A stretch of 64,000 nucleotides of DNA. Source: JBBTTE01 sp038064375. Its GTDB lineage: Bacteria; Patescibacteriota; Saccharimonadia; Saccharimonadales; UBA4665. This document shows, piece by piece, positions 7,461 through 16,958 of this stretch; the first letter of the stretch is position 1; each line of letters opens with the position of its first letter. The stretch spans positions 372,001-436,000 of the forward strand of contig JBBTTF010000001.1 of the NCBI GenBank assembly GCA_038064375.1, read 5' to 3'. The translations under genes and the position numbers were made by a program. The notes below the pieces were generated by a model. That model saw only the letters and a list, made by a program, of their open reading frames with translations, was not told the DNA's origin and made no database searches.

Positions 7461-8630
7461 ATGGAAACAGTCGCGGTAATCTTCGGGGGACGTTCGGCAG
7501 AGCACGATGTCTCCATCGTAACCGCCCTAGCTAGTATTATTAAGCCTCTTGAGTTGACCAAAAAATACCGCGTAGAAGCTATCTACATAGCTAAAGACGG
7601 TGCTTGGTATTGGGATCAAAAACTCAAAGATATCAAGCTCTTCACCTCTGGCAATATCCAAGACTACTTGCATCGAACTCAGCCAGCCAGCGTGCAGTTT
7701 GATGGCGGCATGACGCTTATCAAAGCAAGTGGCATCGCAGGTCGTAAGCAGAGTCGTAAGATAGATGTAGTGTTTCCGGCGATGCACGGAACTTACGGTG
7801 AGGATGGAGCATTGATGGGGTTGCTCGATATGGCCGGAATTCCTTATGTTGGTTGTGGTGTTAGCGCTGCTGCGATTGCCATGGATAAAGTCTTGGCCAA
7901 GCAGGTTGCCGTTGCTAATGATATTCCGGTCACCAAGTTTTTGGCATTCACCAAACCCCAATTGGAGCGCGAACCGTTAGTGGCGGTCAAGGACATCACA
8001 AAAACTTTATCTTACCCATTGTTCATTAAGCCGGCACATTTAGGATCAAGTATTGGCATTAGTAGAGCTACTAACGACACTGAGTTACGCAATGCACTAG
8101 AAGTAGCCGCCCATTATGACGATCGCGTGATTGTCGAGGAAGCCGTCAACAATCTGATTGAGGTAACGCTGCCGATTATTGGCAATATGCATCCACAACC
8201 AGCTTTACTCGAGAAGCCAATGACCAAGGTGGAGGACTTTTTTGACTTCGAGACCAAATATCTGCAGGGTGGCAAAAAGGGCAAGGGCAAGTCGGGTGGC
8301 GCAAAAGGCGCGCATGGTTATAGCCAGATCCCAGCTGATTTACCAGCTGATCTTTATGCTAAGGCTCAAGATGTTGGGTTATCTGTATATGAAGCATTGG
8401 GCTGTAGTGGTATAGCCAGAGTCGACATGTTGATTGATCAGAAGTCTGGCGAAGTCTACTTTAACGAAGTTAACCCCCTGCCCGGCGGTCTTTATGCTCA
8501 CAACTGGAACCAAGCCGGCGTCAGCAACATCGAACTCGTCCAAAAATTGGTAGGTTTTGCCAAGGAGCGTCATATTCAACGCCAAGGGCTGACTACTAGC
8601 TTCAACACTAATTACCTTCAGCAATTCTAG
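7461..8630 (+). CDS. ddl: D-alanine--D-alanine ligase
   Basis: Ddl joins two D-alanines for the peptidoglycan stem peptide. The N-terminal V-I-F-G-G-R-S-A-E-H-D-V-S, the F-P-A-M-H-G-T-Y-G-E-D-G block, the ATP-grasp K-P-A-H-L-G-S-S-I-G-I loop and the C-terminal F-N-E-V-N-P-L-P-G metal-binding block are intact. At 389 residues it is slightly long. A Gly/Lys-rich insert (G-G-K-K-G-K-G-K-S-G-G-A-K-G) sits in the omega-loop region that normally closes over the substrate. A TATGCT box (7449-7454) ends 6 nt before the ATG, predicting a leaderless transcript and a separate unit from murF. Confidence 0.95.
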   Translation: METVAVIFGGRSAEHDVSIVTALASIIKPLELTKKYRVEAIYIAKDGAWYWDQKLKDIKLFTSGNIQDYLHRTQPASVQFDGGMTLIKASGIAGRKQSRKIDVVFPAMHGTYGEDGALMGLLDMAGIPYVGCGVSAAAIAMDKVLAKQVAVANDIPVTKFLAFTKPQLEREPLVAVKDITKTLSYPLFIKPAHLGSSIGISRATNDTELRNALEVAAHYDDRVIVEEAVNNLIEVTLPIIGNMHPQPALLEKPMTKVEDFFDFETKYLQGGKKGKGKSGGAKGAHGYSQIPADLPADLYAKAQDVGLSVYEALGCSGIARVDMLIDQKSGEVYFNEVNPLPGGLYAHNWNQAGVSNIELVQKLVGFAKERHIQRQGLTTSFNTNYLQQF

Positions 8631-8636
8631 GGATTT

Positions 8637-9935
8637 ATGAGAGTAAATATAGTTCACCCAGATGCAGGAGAACTACATTATGAGATACGTGGGATAATCG
8701 ATTTTGCGGAACATCTTGAGCAAACAGGTATCGAGATCACGTGGGAGAATATTGGCGACCCCGTAGCCAAAGGCGAGCAGTTGCCAGAGTGGATCCGCGA
8801 GATAGTGGCCAATGCGGCCATGAATGATATGAGCTCCTATGGCTACTCGCCCACTCAAGGTCTAGAGGTTGCCCGTAACTATCTGTCAGAAACTCGAAGT
8901 CGCGAGAGCAATGTTAAGTTGGCGCCGGATGACATATTGTTCTTTAACGGTCTCGGCGATGCTATTACAACCATCTACACATGGCTCAACCCTAACGCTA
9001 GAGTGCTCGGCCCTAATCCGGCTTATCCGAGCCACTCCTCTCTGGAGGCGGTACACGGCGGTTCTGCTCATTTGACCTATCGACTTGACCCTGACAACGG
9101 CTGGTTGCCGGATGTTGAGGATGTGCGCAAGAAAGTAGCCGAAAATCCAAATGTCGCAGCGCTACTTATAATTAACCCCGACAATCCGACGGGAATGGTC
9201 TACCCGCGCCATATTCTCGAGGCTTTCGTTGCCATCGCCAAAGAATATAATCTGTTTTTGATCGCCGACGAGATATACGCCAATCTTACTTATAATCCAG
9301 AGGACTTTATCTCGCTGGCTAGCTTGGCCAACAAAGTTCCTACAATAATAATGCGCGGTCTGTCCAAGGAGATACCATGGCCGGGCAGTCGTTGCGGTTG
9401 GGTAGAGTTCTGTTATATTGCCGAAGATCCTGATTTTGCTCGCTACGCACAGGCGATAGAAGAGGCCAAAATGACCGAGGTTTGTTCTACTACTTTGCCC
9501 CAAGCTGTTTTGCCAATTATCTTAGGCGACGAAAGGTACAAACCATACGTAGAAGAGCGACGCAATAAGTACGCTGCTCGAGCGGCTGAGGCCTTCGCAA
9601 CTCTGGGCGATCACCCAATGCTTAAGGTTGTCGAACCCAAAGGCGCCTTTTATTTGTCAGTAGCTTTTACTGATGACTTTTTGCAGGGAACTTTTAACGA
9701 GCCAGCCGCCAACCCATTTGCCCAGAAGCTACTCGATGTCGCCCTAGAGGACATTCCAGAAAAAGATTTTGACAAAAGATTCTGCTACCAACTAATGGCC
9801 CGCACTGGGATATGTGTCGTGCCGCTTAGCACGGGCTTTAATAGCGATGCGCAAGGCTTTAGAATGACACTGCTCGAGGCAGATGACGTCGCCTTCACCA
9901 AGACGCTCCAAACAATAAAAGAATTTTGTAGCTAG
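8637..9935 (+). CDS. Class I/II PLP-dependent aminotransferase
   Basis: This 432-residue fold-type I aminotransferase has the N-P-A-Y-P-S substrate segment, the I-N-P-D-N-P-T-G-M-V-Y block, the A-D-E-I-Y PLP-phenol contact and the Schiff-base lysine in G-L-S-K-E-I-P-W-P-G-S-R-C-G-W. The R-M-T-L-L block near the C-terminus carries the carboxylate-binding arginine. The family includes alanine and aspartate aminotransferases; specificity cannot be read here. Its place right after ddl (6 nt gap, GGGA before the ATG) would suit a role in alanine or cell-wall amino acid supply, but that is inference. Confidence 0.88.
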   Translation: MRVNIVHPDAGELHYEIRGIIDFAEHLEQTGIEITWENIGDPVAKGEQLPEWIREIVANAAMNDMSSYGYSPTQGLEVARNYLSETRSRESNVKLAPDDILFFNGLGDAITTIYTWLNPNARVLGPNPAYPSHSSLEAVHGGSAHLTYRLDPDNGWLPDVEDVRKKVAENPNVAALLIINPDNPTGMVYPRHILEAFVAIAKEYNLFLIADEIYANLTYNPEDFISLASLANKVPTIIMRGLSKEIPWPGSRCGWVEFCYIAEDPDFARYAQAIEEAKMTEVCSTTLPQAVLPIILGDERYKPYVEERRNKYAARAAEAFATLGDHPMLKVVEPKGAFYLSVAFTDDFLQGTFNEPAANPFAQKLLDVALEDIPEKDFDKRFCYQLMARTGICVVPLSTGFNSDAQGFRMTLLEADDVAFTKTLQTIKEFCS

Positions 9936-9942
9936 TAAGCAA

Positions 9943-10764
9943 ATGAACCCAAACGATATTCGACCACCAAGACCACCGTTGCCGCCGCGCTCGCCAAGGC
10001 CTCAGGCTGATCCGCCGCCTCGCCGGTTTGCGTTTCCTAGTCAGCAGCGACCCGCGGCACCTGAGCCCGCACCGATGCCGCCTACGCCAGAACCAGTTCA
10101 GCCTGCGCCGCAGCCTGCACAGCCGGTCGAGCCTGTCCAAGAGATACCGGTGCCCAAATCACCAAAGCGCAAGTTCGGCAAAAGAACTATCTGGGCCGCT
10201 GTAGGTCTAGTGATCGTTTTGATCGTGGTTTGTTTGGCTGTTTTTGTTACTTTGGCCAACTCGCATGCAGCCGAGAAAAAACTTGGAAGTGATTACATTA
10301 AGGCCATCCAAACCGGCAACTATGACAAGCTAGGTGGTCTAATATACCCACCCATCAAAGATGTAATGGAAAGACTGGGTTCAAGCAAGCAGGCTAACAT
10401 CAGCAGAGACGACGGCTACAAATCCATATTGACCAAGTCGGGGCAGGTAGATATGGTCGGCAATAATAAACCAACGAAGGCCAAGCTAGTATCAGTGTCG
10501 ACTGGCGGTGGCGCCAAACACGCCATTCTAACGTATAAGGTTGGAGATAATTTTGTTTCGGTAATTGTGGTTTATGATTCCTCCGGCAAGCCGCACGTGC
10601 TGACTATGAAAGAGGGTGATGACAAGATCGATAACGAGTCATTTAAGACTGAATACGAAGCGATCAATAATGACGTCAAGCTTACCAATACTTTGCTCGA
10701 CCAGACCAATATTCCACAGGGCAGCAGTTCTGCTCAAGTAGGCCCTGGCGCACAGCAGAATTAG
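9943..10764 (+). CDS. Proline-rich single-pass membrane protein, unknown
   Basis: The first ~70 of 273 residues are very rich in proline, glutamine and arginine, followed by a basic patch (P-K-R-K-F-G-K-R) and one transmembrane helix at about residues 78-100. The rest is extracytoplasmic and contains a DUF4878/NTF2-like style helix (Y-I-K-A-I-Q-T-G-N-Y-D-K-L) plus beta strands. It ends in a Ser/Gln/Gly-rich tail. Plan and composition resemble the 3724-5193 protein. The start follows the aminotransferase stop by 7 nt without a clear Shine-Dalgarno sequence. No enzyme motif is visible. Confidence 0.75.
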   Translation: MNPNDIRPPRPPLPPRSPRPQADPPPRRFAFPSQQRPAAPEPAPMPPTPEPVQPAPQPAQPVEPVQEIPVPKSPKRKFGKRTIWAAVGLVIVLIVVCLAVFVTLANSHAAEKKLGSDYIKAIQTGNYDKLGGLIYPPIKDVMERLGSSKQANISRDDGYKSILTKSGQVDMVGNNKPTKAKLVSVSTGGGAKHAILTYKVGDNFVSVIVVYDSSGKPHVLTMKEGDDKIDNESFKTEYEAINNDVKLTNTLLDQTNIPQGSSSAQVGPGAQQN

Positions 10765-10795
10765 CCAAACCTTAGGTGTTAAACAGATGATTCAG

Positions 10796-10804
10796 TGCTA
10801 TAAT
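10796..10804 (+). promoter_or_regulatory. Extended -10 promoter of guaA
   Basis: TGCTATAAT is a perfect extended -10 element (TG, one base, TATAAT). No good -35 box is needed or seen. The ATG at 10812 starts 7 nt after it, so the first transcribed base should be at or next to the start codon. Confidence 0.7.
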
Positions 10805-10811
10805 TAAGGCA

Positions 10812-12701
10812 ATGCAGAGCCGTGTAGCCATTCTCGATGCTGGAGGTCAGTACGTTGACCTAGTTCGTAAAGCTGTCGAGCGCCAAGGTATTCCGGCTGA
10901 CGTCCTAGCTCTCAACACTCCTTTGAGCGAGATCGAAGGTAAGTATGGAGCGATTATAATCTCTGGCAGTCCAGCCAGTTCGCACGAAGAGGCCGCCCCT
11001 CAGCCTGATAAATCTATTTGGTCTAGTTCGTTGCCTTTGCTGGGTATTTGCTACGGAATGCAGGCTATGGTGGTTGCTCATGGCGGCGAGGTTGCCAAGA
11101 ACGCGATTCGTGAAGACGGTCGTGTCACGACACAGGTCGACGTTAAGCATCCAATCTTCAAAGGTATCAAAAAAGATTTCACGGGACTTTTCACGCACGG
11201 TGACTTTGTTAAATCTATTCCAGATGGTTTTGAGACAATTGGTTCGCACTCGCTGAGCGACGGATCGACAGCCTATTCTGCCGTTGCTGGTGGCAATAAA
11301 GTTGGCGTTCAGTTCCACCCTGAGGTGTTTGATGATACGCCCGAGGGCTATCAATTGTTTAAGAATTTTCTTGATTTGGTCGCCGGTCTTGAGGCTGATG
11401 ATGGCTTCCAAGAAGCTCAACTTAAGAAACTGATCGAAGTTAAGCAAGCCCAGATCGCCAAACAAGCTGGCGATAAACACGTCATCGCTTTTGTCAGTGG
11501 CGGAGTGGACTCTAGCGTGGCGGTTAGTCTGGCAGCAGGAGTTATCCCGGACGAGCGCATGGATGCTTTCTATATCGACAACGGCTTCATGCGTGATGAG
11601 GACGACATGGTGATCGAAGCTTTGCGTGCAGCCGGCATTCCCGTCAACAAAGTTGATGCTGTTGCGGATTTTGAACAGGCAACAGTAGAGATTGACGGCG
11701 TTGTCAGTCAGCCTTTGTCAGAAGTCACAGACCCAGAGACTAAGCGCAAGATTATTGGCAAAGCCTTTATTGATGTTCAGAACAAAATTGTTGCAGGTCT
11801 AAACTTGTCTGAGGCAATGTTGTTGCAGGGAACAAATGCCGCCGACCGTATCGAGAGCGGGCACAGTACCGGCGACAACAACACCATGACGATTAAGACG
11901 CACCACAATCAGGTCAAGGAAGTCCAAGATCTCAAAGCCGCTGGTCTTTTGATTGAGCCTATTGATGATTTGTTTAAGGATGAGGTGCGCGAACTTGGCC
12001 GGCAACTAGGTTTGCCGGATGAGCTTGTGGAGAGGCAGCCTTTCCCTGGTCCGGGTCTGGCTATCAGAATTATTGCTTCTGCTGAGTCCTCGACGGATTT
12101 GCAGCCAGCAGCTGAAGAAGCCGCAATCCAAAAGTTTATAGAAAAAGATGCCTACAAAACCACCGCTCACTTGCTGCCGATTCGTAGTGTTGGTGTCGGC
12201 GGTGATGAGCGTTCACATTTGTCTGTAGCGGCGCTTGATCACGGCGATCTATTGGCCGACGATCTTGTTAAGCTGGGTAGCGATTTGCCAGCTCACTTCC
12301 GCGAAACCGTTAACCGCGTGATTTATGCGCTTGGGCCACAGTCTTTGACTGAACGTTCTTTGACTAAGACCTTACTGACGGCTGATGTGCGGGCTCAACT
12401 ACGACAGGCCGACAAAATCGTCTTTGAAGAAATGCGTTCGGCTGACTTATTGGGCGGCATCAAGCAGTTCCCAGTTGTCTTGTTGCCTTTGTCATTCGGC
12501 GCTACTGGCCAGAGGTCGATTGTCTTGCGCCCTGTAATTACCAGCACCTTCATGACCGTACAAGCTATGTTGCCTGAGCGTGATCTGCCGGCCGGCTTTC
12601 TTGATAAGATCACAGAACGAATTCTTGCAGAAGTAGAAGGCATCTCCCAAGTTTTCCTTGATCTAACTAATAAGCCACCGGCTACTACTGAGTGGGAGTA
12701 G
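10812..12701 (+). CDS. guaA: GMP synthase (glutamine-hydrolysing), long form
   Basis: GuaA converts XMP to GMP using glutamine and ATP. The class I amidotransferase domain is N-terminal, with the nucleophile in L-G-I-C-Y-G-M-Q and the triad block V-G-V-Q-F-H-P-E. The ATP-pyrophosphatase loop F-V-S-G-G-V-D-S-S starts near residue 228, and the P-F-P-G-P-G-L-A-I-R block of the synthetase domain is present. At 629 residues it is about 100 longer than common bacterial GuaA (~525). The extra length lies in the C-terminal dimerisation part, as in long GMP synthases of some archaea and eukaryotes. It heads a unit with alaX and leuS. Confidence 0.95.
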   Translation: MQSRVAILDAGGQYVDLVRKAVERQGIPADVLALNTPLSEIEGKYGAIIISGSPASSHEEAAPQPDKSIWSSSLPLLGICYGMQAMVVAHGGEVAKNAIREDGRVTTQVDVKHPIFKGIKKDFTGLFTHGDFVKSIPDGFETIGSHSLSDGSTAYSAVAGGNKVGVQFHPEVFDDTPEGYQLFKNFLDLVAGLEADDGFQEAQLKKLIEVKQAQIAKQAGDKHVIAFVSGGVDSSVAVSLAAGVIPDERMDAFYIDNGFMRDEDDMVIEALRAAGIPVNKVDAVADFEQATVEIDGVVSQPLSEVTDPETKRKIIGKAFIDVQNKIVAGLNLSEAMLLQGTNAADRIESGHSTGDNNTMTIKTHHNQVKEVQDLKAAGLLIEPIDDLFKDEVRELGRQLGLPDELVERQPFPGPGLAIRIIASAESSTDLQPAAEEAAIQKFIEKDAYKTTAHLLPIRSVGVGGDERSHLSVAALDHGDLLADDLVKLGSDLPAHFRETVNRVIYALGPQSLTERSLTKTLLTADVRAQLRQADKIVFEEMRSADLLGGIKQFPVVLLPLSFGATGQRSIVLRPVITSTFMTVQAMLPERDLPAGFLDKITERILAEVEGISQVFLDLTNKPPATTEWE

Positions 12702-12703
12702 TG

Positions 12704-13441
12704 ATGGCGACCAAACTACTATATCTAGAGGCTTTTGATATTGTCTCTTGCGAAGCACAAGTTGTTAGCGTGGATAAAGCCGAAGACGGACGAGACGTAG
12801 TCATATTGGATCAAACATGTTTTTATCCTCGTGGCGGCGGGCAAGACTGGGACACAGGAACTGTTAAGGCCGAGGGCGGTAGTTTTTCTGTCGAAGAAGT
12901 GCGCCTAGACGAGCACGGAGTAGTTCACCATATTGGTAATCTTGAAGGTAAGTTATCCGTAGGCCAGTCTGTTCAATGCGAAGTTAACAAGAGCACTCGC
13001 CAGTTAAATACTAAGCTCCACTCCGCTGGTCACTTAGTAGATATGGCGATGCAAGATTTGCAGCCAGAGTGGATTCCCGCCCGAGGAGCTCATTATCCTC
13101 ATATGAGTTTTGTGGAATACCAAGTTCCACAAGAAGCCCAAGTTAATGAGGAATTCAAAGCCATAGTTCAAGCTAGGGTCAGCGAATTGTCAAAGAGCGC
13201 ATATGACAACCAATTACTTTTTATGTCCAAGGATGAAATGACCAAATATTGTCGACATGTGCCAGATAATCTACCCTCTAATAAGCCATCACGAATAGTT
13301 TTATATTCTGATGATTTCGGCATTCCTTGTGGAGGTACTCATGTTAAAAAAGCTCAAGATGTAGGTGACATCACAATCACAAAGATCAAGATCAAAAAAG
13401 GTCTAGCCAAGGTTAGCTATGCTGTCGACGGCATAAACTGA
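12704..13441 (+). CDS. AlaX-type alanyl-tRNA editing protein
   Basis: AlaX proteins hydrolyse Ser- or Gly-mischarged tRNA-Ala in trans. The metal-binding motifs are visible: H-S-A-G-H near residue 107 and C-G-G-T-H near residue 212. The N-terminal F-Y-P-R-G-G-G-Q block of the AlaRS editing-domain family is present too. At 245 residues it is of type II length. I chose the ATG at 12704, with GGAG 6 nt upstream at 12694-12697 inside the end of guaA; an upstream GTG at 12692 would give a non-conserved extension. It is followed by leuS after 13 nt, making a small translation-fidelity pair. Confidence 0.9.
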   Translation: MATKLLYLEAFDIVSCEAQVVSVDKAEDGRDVVILDQTCFYPRGGGQDWDTGTVKAEGGSFSVEEVRLDEHGVVHHIGNLEGKLSVGQSVQCEVNKSTRQLNTKLHSAGHLVDMAMQDLQPEWIPARGAHYPHMSFVEYQVPQEAQVNEEFKAIVQARVSELSKSAYDNQLLFMSKDEMTKYCRHVPDNLPSNKPSRIVLYSDDFGIPCGGTHVKKAQDVGDITITKIKIKKGLAKVSYAVDGIN

Positions 13442-13454
13442 TAGGATTAATAAG

Positions 13455-15884
13455 ATGCAGAGATACACTCCAAAAGATATTGAGACCAAGTGGCAAGACA
13501 AGTGGGAAGCCGATAAGATTTATCAGGCCTCTGAGGATCCGGCTAAGCCTAAAAAGTACGTTCTAGAGTATTTCCCTTATCCGAGCGGTGCGGCTATGCA
13601 CGTTGGCCATGTTCGCAACTATACGATTGGTGATGCTGTTGCTCGCTTTGGTCGAATGACAGGTCATAACGTTTTACATCCGATGGGTTGGGATGCGTTT
13701 GGTCTTCCAGCTGAGAATTATGCTATCAAAACCGGCAATAGCCCCAAGCAAATAATTGCCGAAAGTACTGCTAAGTTCAAAAAACAGTTGATGCAAATGG
13801 GCTTTAGCTACGACTGGTCGCGCGAGATAAATAGCTCTGACCCCGAATACTACAGGTGGACTCAGTGGTTTTTCTTGATGCTCTTCAGCAAAGGCTTAGC
13901 TTATCAGAAGGAGGCGATGGTTAACTGGGATCCAGTCGACAAGACAGTGCTTGCCAACGAGCAAGTCATTGATGGGAAAGCCGAACGCAGCGGCGCAACC
14001 GTAGAAAAGAAGTCGCTCAACCAGTGGTTCTTTAAGATTACTGATTATGCTGATCGTTTGATTGAAGATCTTGATGACCTTGATTGGTCTGATGCAATCA
14101 AGTCTATGCAGCGCAACTGGATAGGCAAGAGTAAAGGTGCCGAAGTCGAGTTTAAGATTGATGACTACAATGACAAACTAACCGTATTTACGACAAGACC
14201 CGACACATTATTTGGTGCAACTTTCATGGTGCTTGCGCCAGAGCATCCGCTGGTTAAAGCAATAACCACTGAAGGCCAGAAGTCAGAAGTTGAAGCCTAC
14301 ATCAAGGCGGCAGGCGCCAAGACCGAAATTGAGCGTCAAGACACCGACCGCGATAAAACAGGTGTTTTTACTGGTGCATATGCAATTAATCCTGTGAACG
14401 ACGCTAAGGTTCCGATCTGGATAGCAGACTACGTACTAGCCGGCTATGGAACGGGCGCAATTATGGCAGTACCAGCACATGATGAGCGCGACCATGCCTT
14501 TGCCAAGAAGTTTGATTTGCCAATTACTCGAGTTGTTAAGAACAACGCGCCGGACGAAGAGTGTAGCCCCGAAGAGGGTCTGATGGTTAACTCGGGCAAA
14601 TACGATGGTCAAAGTTCATCTGACGCGAGAGAGAATATTGTCGCAGATCTAGAAAAGTCCAAGACAGCCCAAGAAGTCATTAACTACAAAATCCGCGATT
14701 GGCTAATCAGCCGTCAGCGCTATTGGGGCGCACCGATTCCGATTATTCACTGTCCCAAAGACGGAGCCGTGGCCGTACCAGAGGACCAGCTGCCGGTTGT
14801 TCTGCCCGATGTTGAGAGCTATGAGCCTAGTGGCGACGGTCGTAGCCCTCTGGCTAATGTCAAAGAGTTTGTAAACACGACTTGTCCTAAGTGTGGCGGT
14901 CCCGCCGAGCGCGAAACCGACACTATGGACGGCTTTGCATGCTCAAGCTGGTACTTCCTACGATTTGCCGATCCGCACAATGACCAAGCTGCCTTTAGTA
15001 AGGACAAGGCTAAGTTTTGGCTACCTGTTGATGACTATATCGGCGGTGCCGAACATGCTGTTATGCATCTTTTGTATGCTCGTTTCTGGACTAAGGTTAT
15101 GTACGATGAGGGCCTGATTGAGTTTGATGAGCCCTTCGCCAAGCTTCGCAATCAGGGAATGATTTTGGCGCCAGATGGCAACAAGATGAGCAAGAGCAAG
15201 GGCAACACCATTGAGCCAGACGGCCTGATCGAGCAGGGCTATGGCGCCGACAGCATACGTATTATGGAGCTGTTCGTCGGCCCTTGGAACCAAGCAGCTA
15301 ACTGGAGTGTCGAGGGAATGGGCGGGGCACATAGATTCTTGCAACGTGTCTGGACGCTGGTGCAAGAGTTCAACGAAAGTGACGGTGGCTCGAGTGAGTC
15401 CCCAGAGCTGCAACGCGTCATGCATGCAACCACCAAGAAGGTGACTCAAGACCTTGGCGATCTAAGCTTTAACACAGCTATCGCCGCACTAATGGAGTGT
15501 GTCAACGAACTCTATCGGATTAAGGCCAATGATAAGTACGGTTCTGCTGAGTGGCGATGGGCGCTCGAGTCATTGCTACAGTTGTTGGCACCATTTGCGC
15601 CACATATCAGCGAAGAGCTGTGGCAGCAACTTGGTCAAAAAGGGTCAATACATATTAGTGAATGGCCAGCCTATGACGAAAAGTATTTGATTCAAGACTC
15701 TGTAACTATAGTCATTCAGGTTAACGGCAAACTACGAGGTGATATTCAGGTCGCGACTGATGCTGTTGAGGAGGTGGTAGTTGATGCCGCTAAATCTAAC
15801 GAAAAAGTTGCAGCGCACCTAAAGGATCAGACTATTCGTAAAACCATTTACGTACCCAAAAAGCTCGTTAACTTTGTTGTTTAG
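13455..15884 (+). CDS. leuS: Leucyl-tRNA synthetase
   Basis: LeuRS charges tRNA-Leu. The class I signature appears as H-V-G-H (residues ~48-51) inside P-S-G-A-A-M-H-V-G-H-V-R-N-Y, and the second signature as K-M-S-K-S in G-N-K-M-S-K-S-K-G-N. The editing domain has the T-T-R-P-D-T-L-F-G-A and G-T-G-A-I-M-A-V-P-A-H-D-E-R-D blocks with the editing aspartate. A C-P-K-C zinc-type pair lies near residue 475. The length of 809 is normal for bacterial LeuRS. The C-terminus ends in a typical V-P-x-K-L-V-N-F-V-V. Confidence 0.97.
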   Translation: MQRYTPKDIETKWQDKWEADKIYQASEDPAKPKKYVLEYFPYPSGAAMHVGHVRNYTIGDAVARFGRMTGHNVLHPMGWDAFGLPAENYAIKTGNSPKQIIAESTAKFKKQLMQMGFSYDWSREINSSDPEYYRWTQWFFLMLFSKGLAYQKEAMVNWDPVDKTVLANEQVIDGKAERSGATVEKKSLNQWFFKITDYADRLIEDLDDLDWSDAIKSMQRNWIGKSKGAEVEFKIDDYNDKLTVFTTRPDTLFGATFMVLAPEHPLVKAITTEGQKSEVEAYIKAAGAKTEIERQDTDRDKTGVFTGAYAINPVNDAKVPIWIADYVLAGYGTGAIMAVPAHDERDHAFAKKFDLPITRVVKNNAPDEECSPEEGLMVNSGKYDGQSSSDARENIVADLEKSKTAQEVINYKIRDWLISRQRYWGAPIPIIHCPKDGAVAVPEDQLPVVLPDVESYEPSGDGRSPLANVKEFVNTTCPKCGGPAERETDTMDGFACSSWYFLRFADPHNDQAAFSKDKAKFWLPVDDYIGGAEHAVMHLLYARFWTKVMYDEGLIEFDEPFAKLRNQGMILAPDGNKMSKSKGNTIEPDGLIEQGYGADSIRIMELFVGPWNQAANWSVEGMGGAHRFLQRVWTLVQEFNESDGGSSESPELQRVMHATTKKVTQDLGDLSFNTAIAALMECVNELYRIKANDKYGSAEWRWALESLLQLLAPFAPHISEELWQQLGQKGSIHISEWPAYDEKYLIQDSVTIVIQVNGKLRGDIQVATDAVEEVVVDAAKSNEKVAAHLKDQTIRKTIYVPKKLVNFVV

Positions 15885-15890
15885 TTAGGG

Positions 15891-15919
15891 TTGCAAAAAA
15901 AGTAGATTTATGGTAAGAT
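15891..15919 (+). promoter_or_regulatory. Promoter of the 15929-16864 gene
   Basis: A -35 box TTGCAA (15891-15896), a 17 bp spacer and -10 box TAAGAT (15914-15919) preceded by TGG as an extended element. Only 9 nt separate the -10 box from the ATG at 15929, so the mRNA should be leaderless or nearly so. Confidence 0.75.
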
Positions 15920-15928
15920 ACTAATAAT

Positions 15929-16864
15929 ATGCCGGCCCAACTATCAGTAGTAAGAACCAGAGCGATTGAGCTGGCCTCACAGCCCGATATGCTGCAGCAG
16001 CCTCTGCAGAGTTTTGAGGGTGTTGAAGGTGCTAAGTTAGAGGCTGACGCCCACCTCAATATATGCATTAGTCAGCTAGCCGAAACCTTAGTAACTTCTG
16101 TCGATCACCGCCAAAGATTTATGACGCAGTTTTCTGCCAAAATTACTGATGAGTTTGCCGATACTCCTAATACAAAAATTAATCGTAAGCAGGCTCTTTC
16201 TATTTTTGATATGTGTCTCACTGGCACATATCGTGACCTGAACGCTGTCGCTCAGATTATCGATGGGTCCCCGCTTGGCTTAAGAACTCAAGAAGCTTGC
16301 AAGCAATATGTTAACGTTTGTGACAACCTAGAATTGCCCCAAAAGACGACTATAAATGGTGCTCCCATCTCATATAGGGACTACTTGGGTGGCAAAAAGC
16401 CGATTGTAAATGGTCTCAATACGTTTTTTCATTTTGCGAGCATCACCACGGATCACGCATCAGGCATGAAGGTCAGTCCCGAAGAGAGAGCGAGACGGTT
16501 AGTTCTCTCTGATAAAGGCATGCGTAAGATCGCGAGTCTTACTCCAAATCAAGCAAACATGGCCAGCACATTAAGGGTTGATAAAAACGAAAAGGGCATT
16601 GACGTCGCTGCGGATTTAGAAAAGCTGCGAAAGCTGCCAAAACACGCTGGCTTTGACTCTCTAACGAGACCTCATTTGCGTTGCCCAGCCTTGCCCATAA
16701 TGCCAGAGACGCCACTAACGCACAGCGGATCGGCTATTAGTAAGCTTTGGGCAATGACTACGGAGCTCGTCGTTGCCACTAATCTGCATGCTCTTGACAG
16801 TGACGACGAAGCCTACCGAATAGTGGGTGACAGCTACGATACTGATGTGCGTGAAGTAGCTTGA
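15929..16864 (+). CDS. Hypothetical protein, 311 aa
   Basis: I do not recognise this protein. It is 311 residues, soluble and mainly helical by composition, with no signal peptide or membrane segment. Features that can be seen are an H-A-S-G-M-K-V-S-P-E-E-R-A-R-R-L segment in the centre and a C-terminal L-R-C-P-A-L-P stretch. No catalytic motif I know is present. It has its own promoter and lies alone between leuS and the rpmF operon, so it is likely expressed independently. Confidence 0.65.
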   Translation: MPAQLSVVRTRAIELASQPDMLQQPLQSFEGVEGAKLEADAHLNICISQLAETLVTSVDHRQRFMTQFSAKITDEFADTPNTKINRKQALSIFDMCLTGTYRDLNAVAQIIDGSPLGLRTQEACKQYVNVCDNLELPQKTTINGAPISYRDYLGGKKPIVNGLNTFFHFASITTDHASGMKVSPEERARRLVLSDKGMRKIASLTPNQANMASTLRVDKNEKGIDVAADLEKLRKLPKHAGFDSLTRPHLRCPALPIMPETPLTHSGSAISKLWAMTTELVVATNLHALDSDDEAYRIVGDSYDTDVREVA

Positions 16865-16886
16865 TCTAGACACCTAGATTCACCTC

Positions 16887-16915
16887 TTGAGAAAAGCAGC
16901 CAAATCGGTTAGAAT
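16887..16915 (+). promoter_or_regulatory. Promoter of the rpmF-nusB-Nudix-rnc operon
   Basis: TTGAGA (16887-16892), a 17 bp spacer and TAGAAT (16910-16915). The start near 16922 leaves a 37 nt leader with AAGGA at 16942-16946, 12 nt before the ATG. An ATCTAG-ACAC-CTAGAT inverted repeat (16864-16879) over the preceding stop codon may end the upstream transcript. Confidence 0.75.
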
Positions 16916-16958
16916 AAATGTAAGTTTGTTAACCTAATCTAAAGGACAAGTCACCTAT

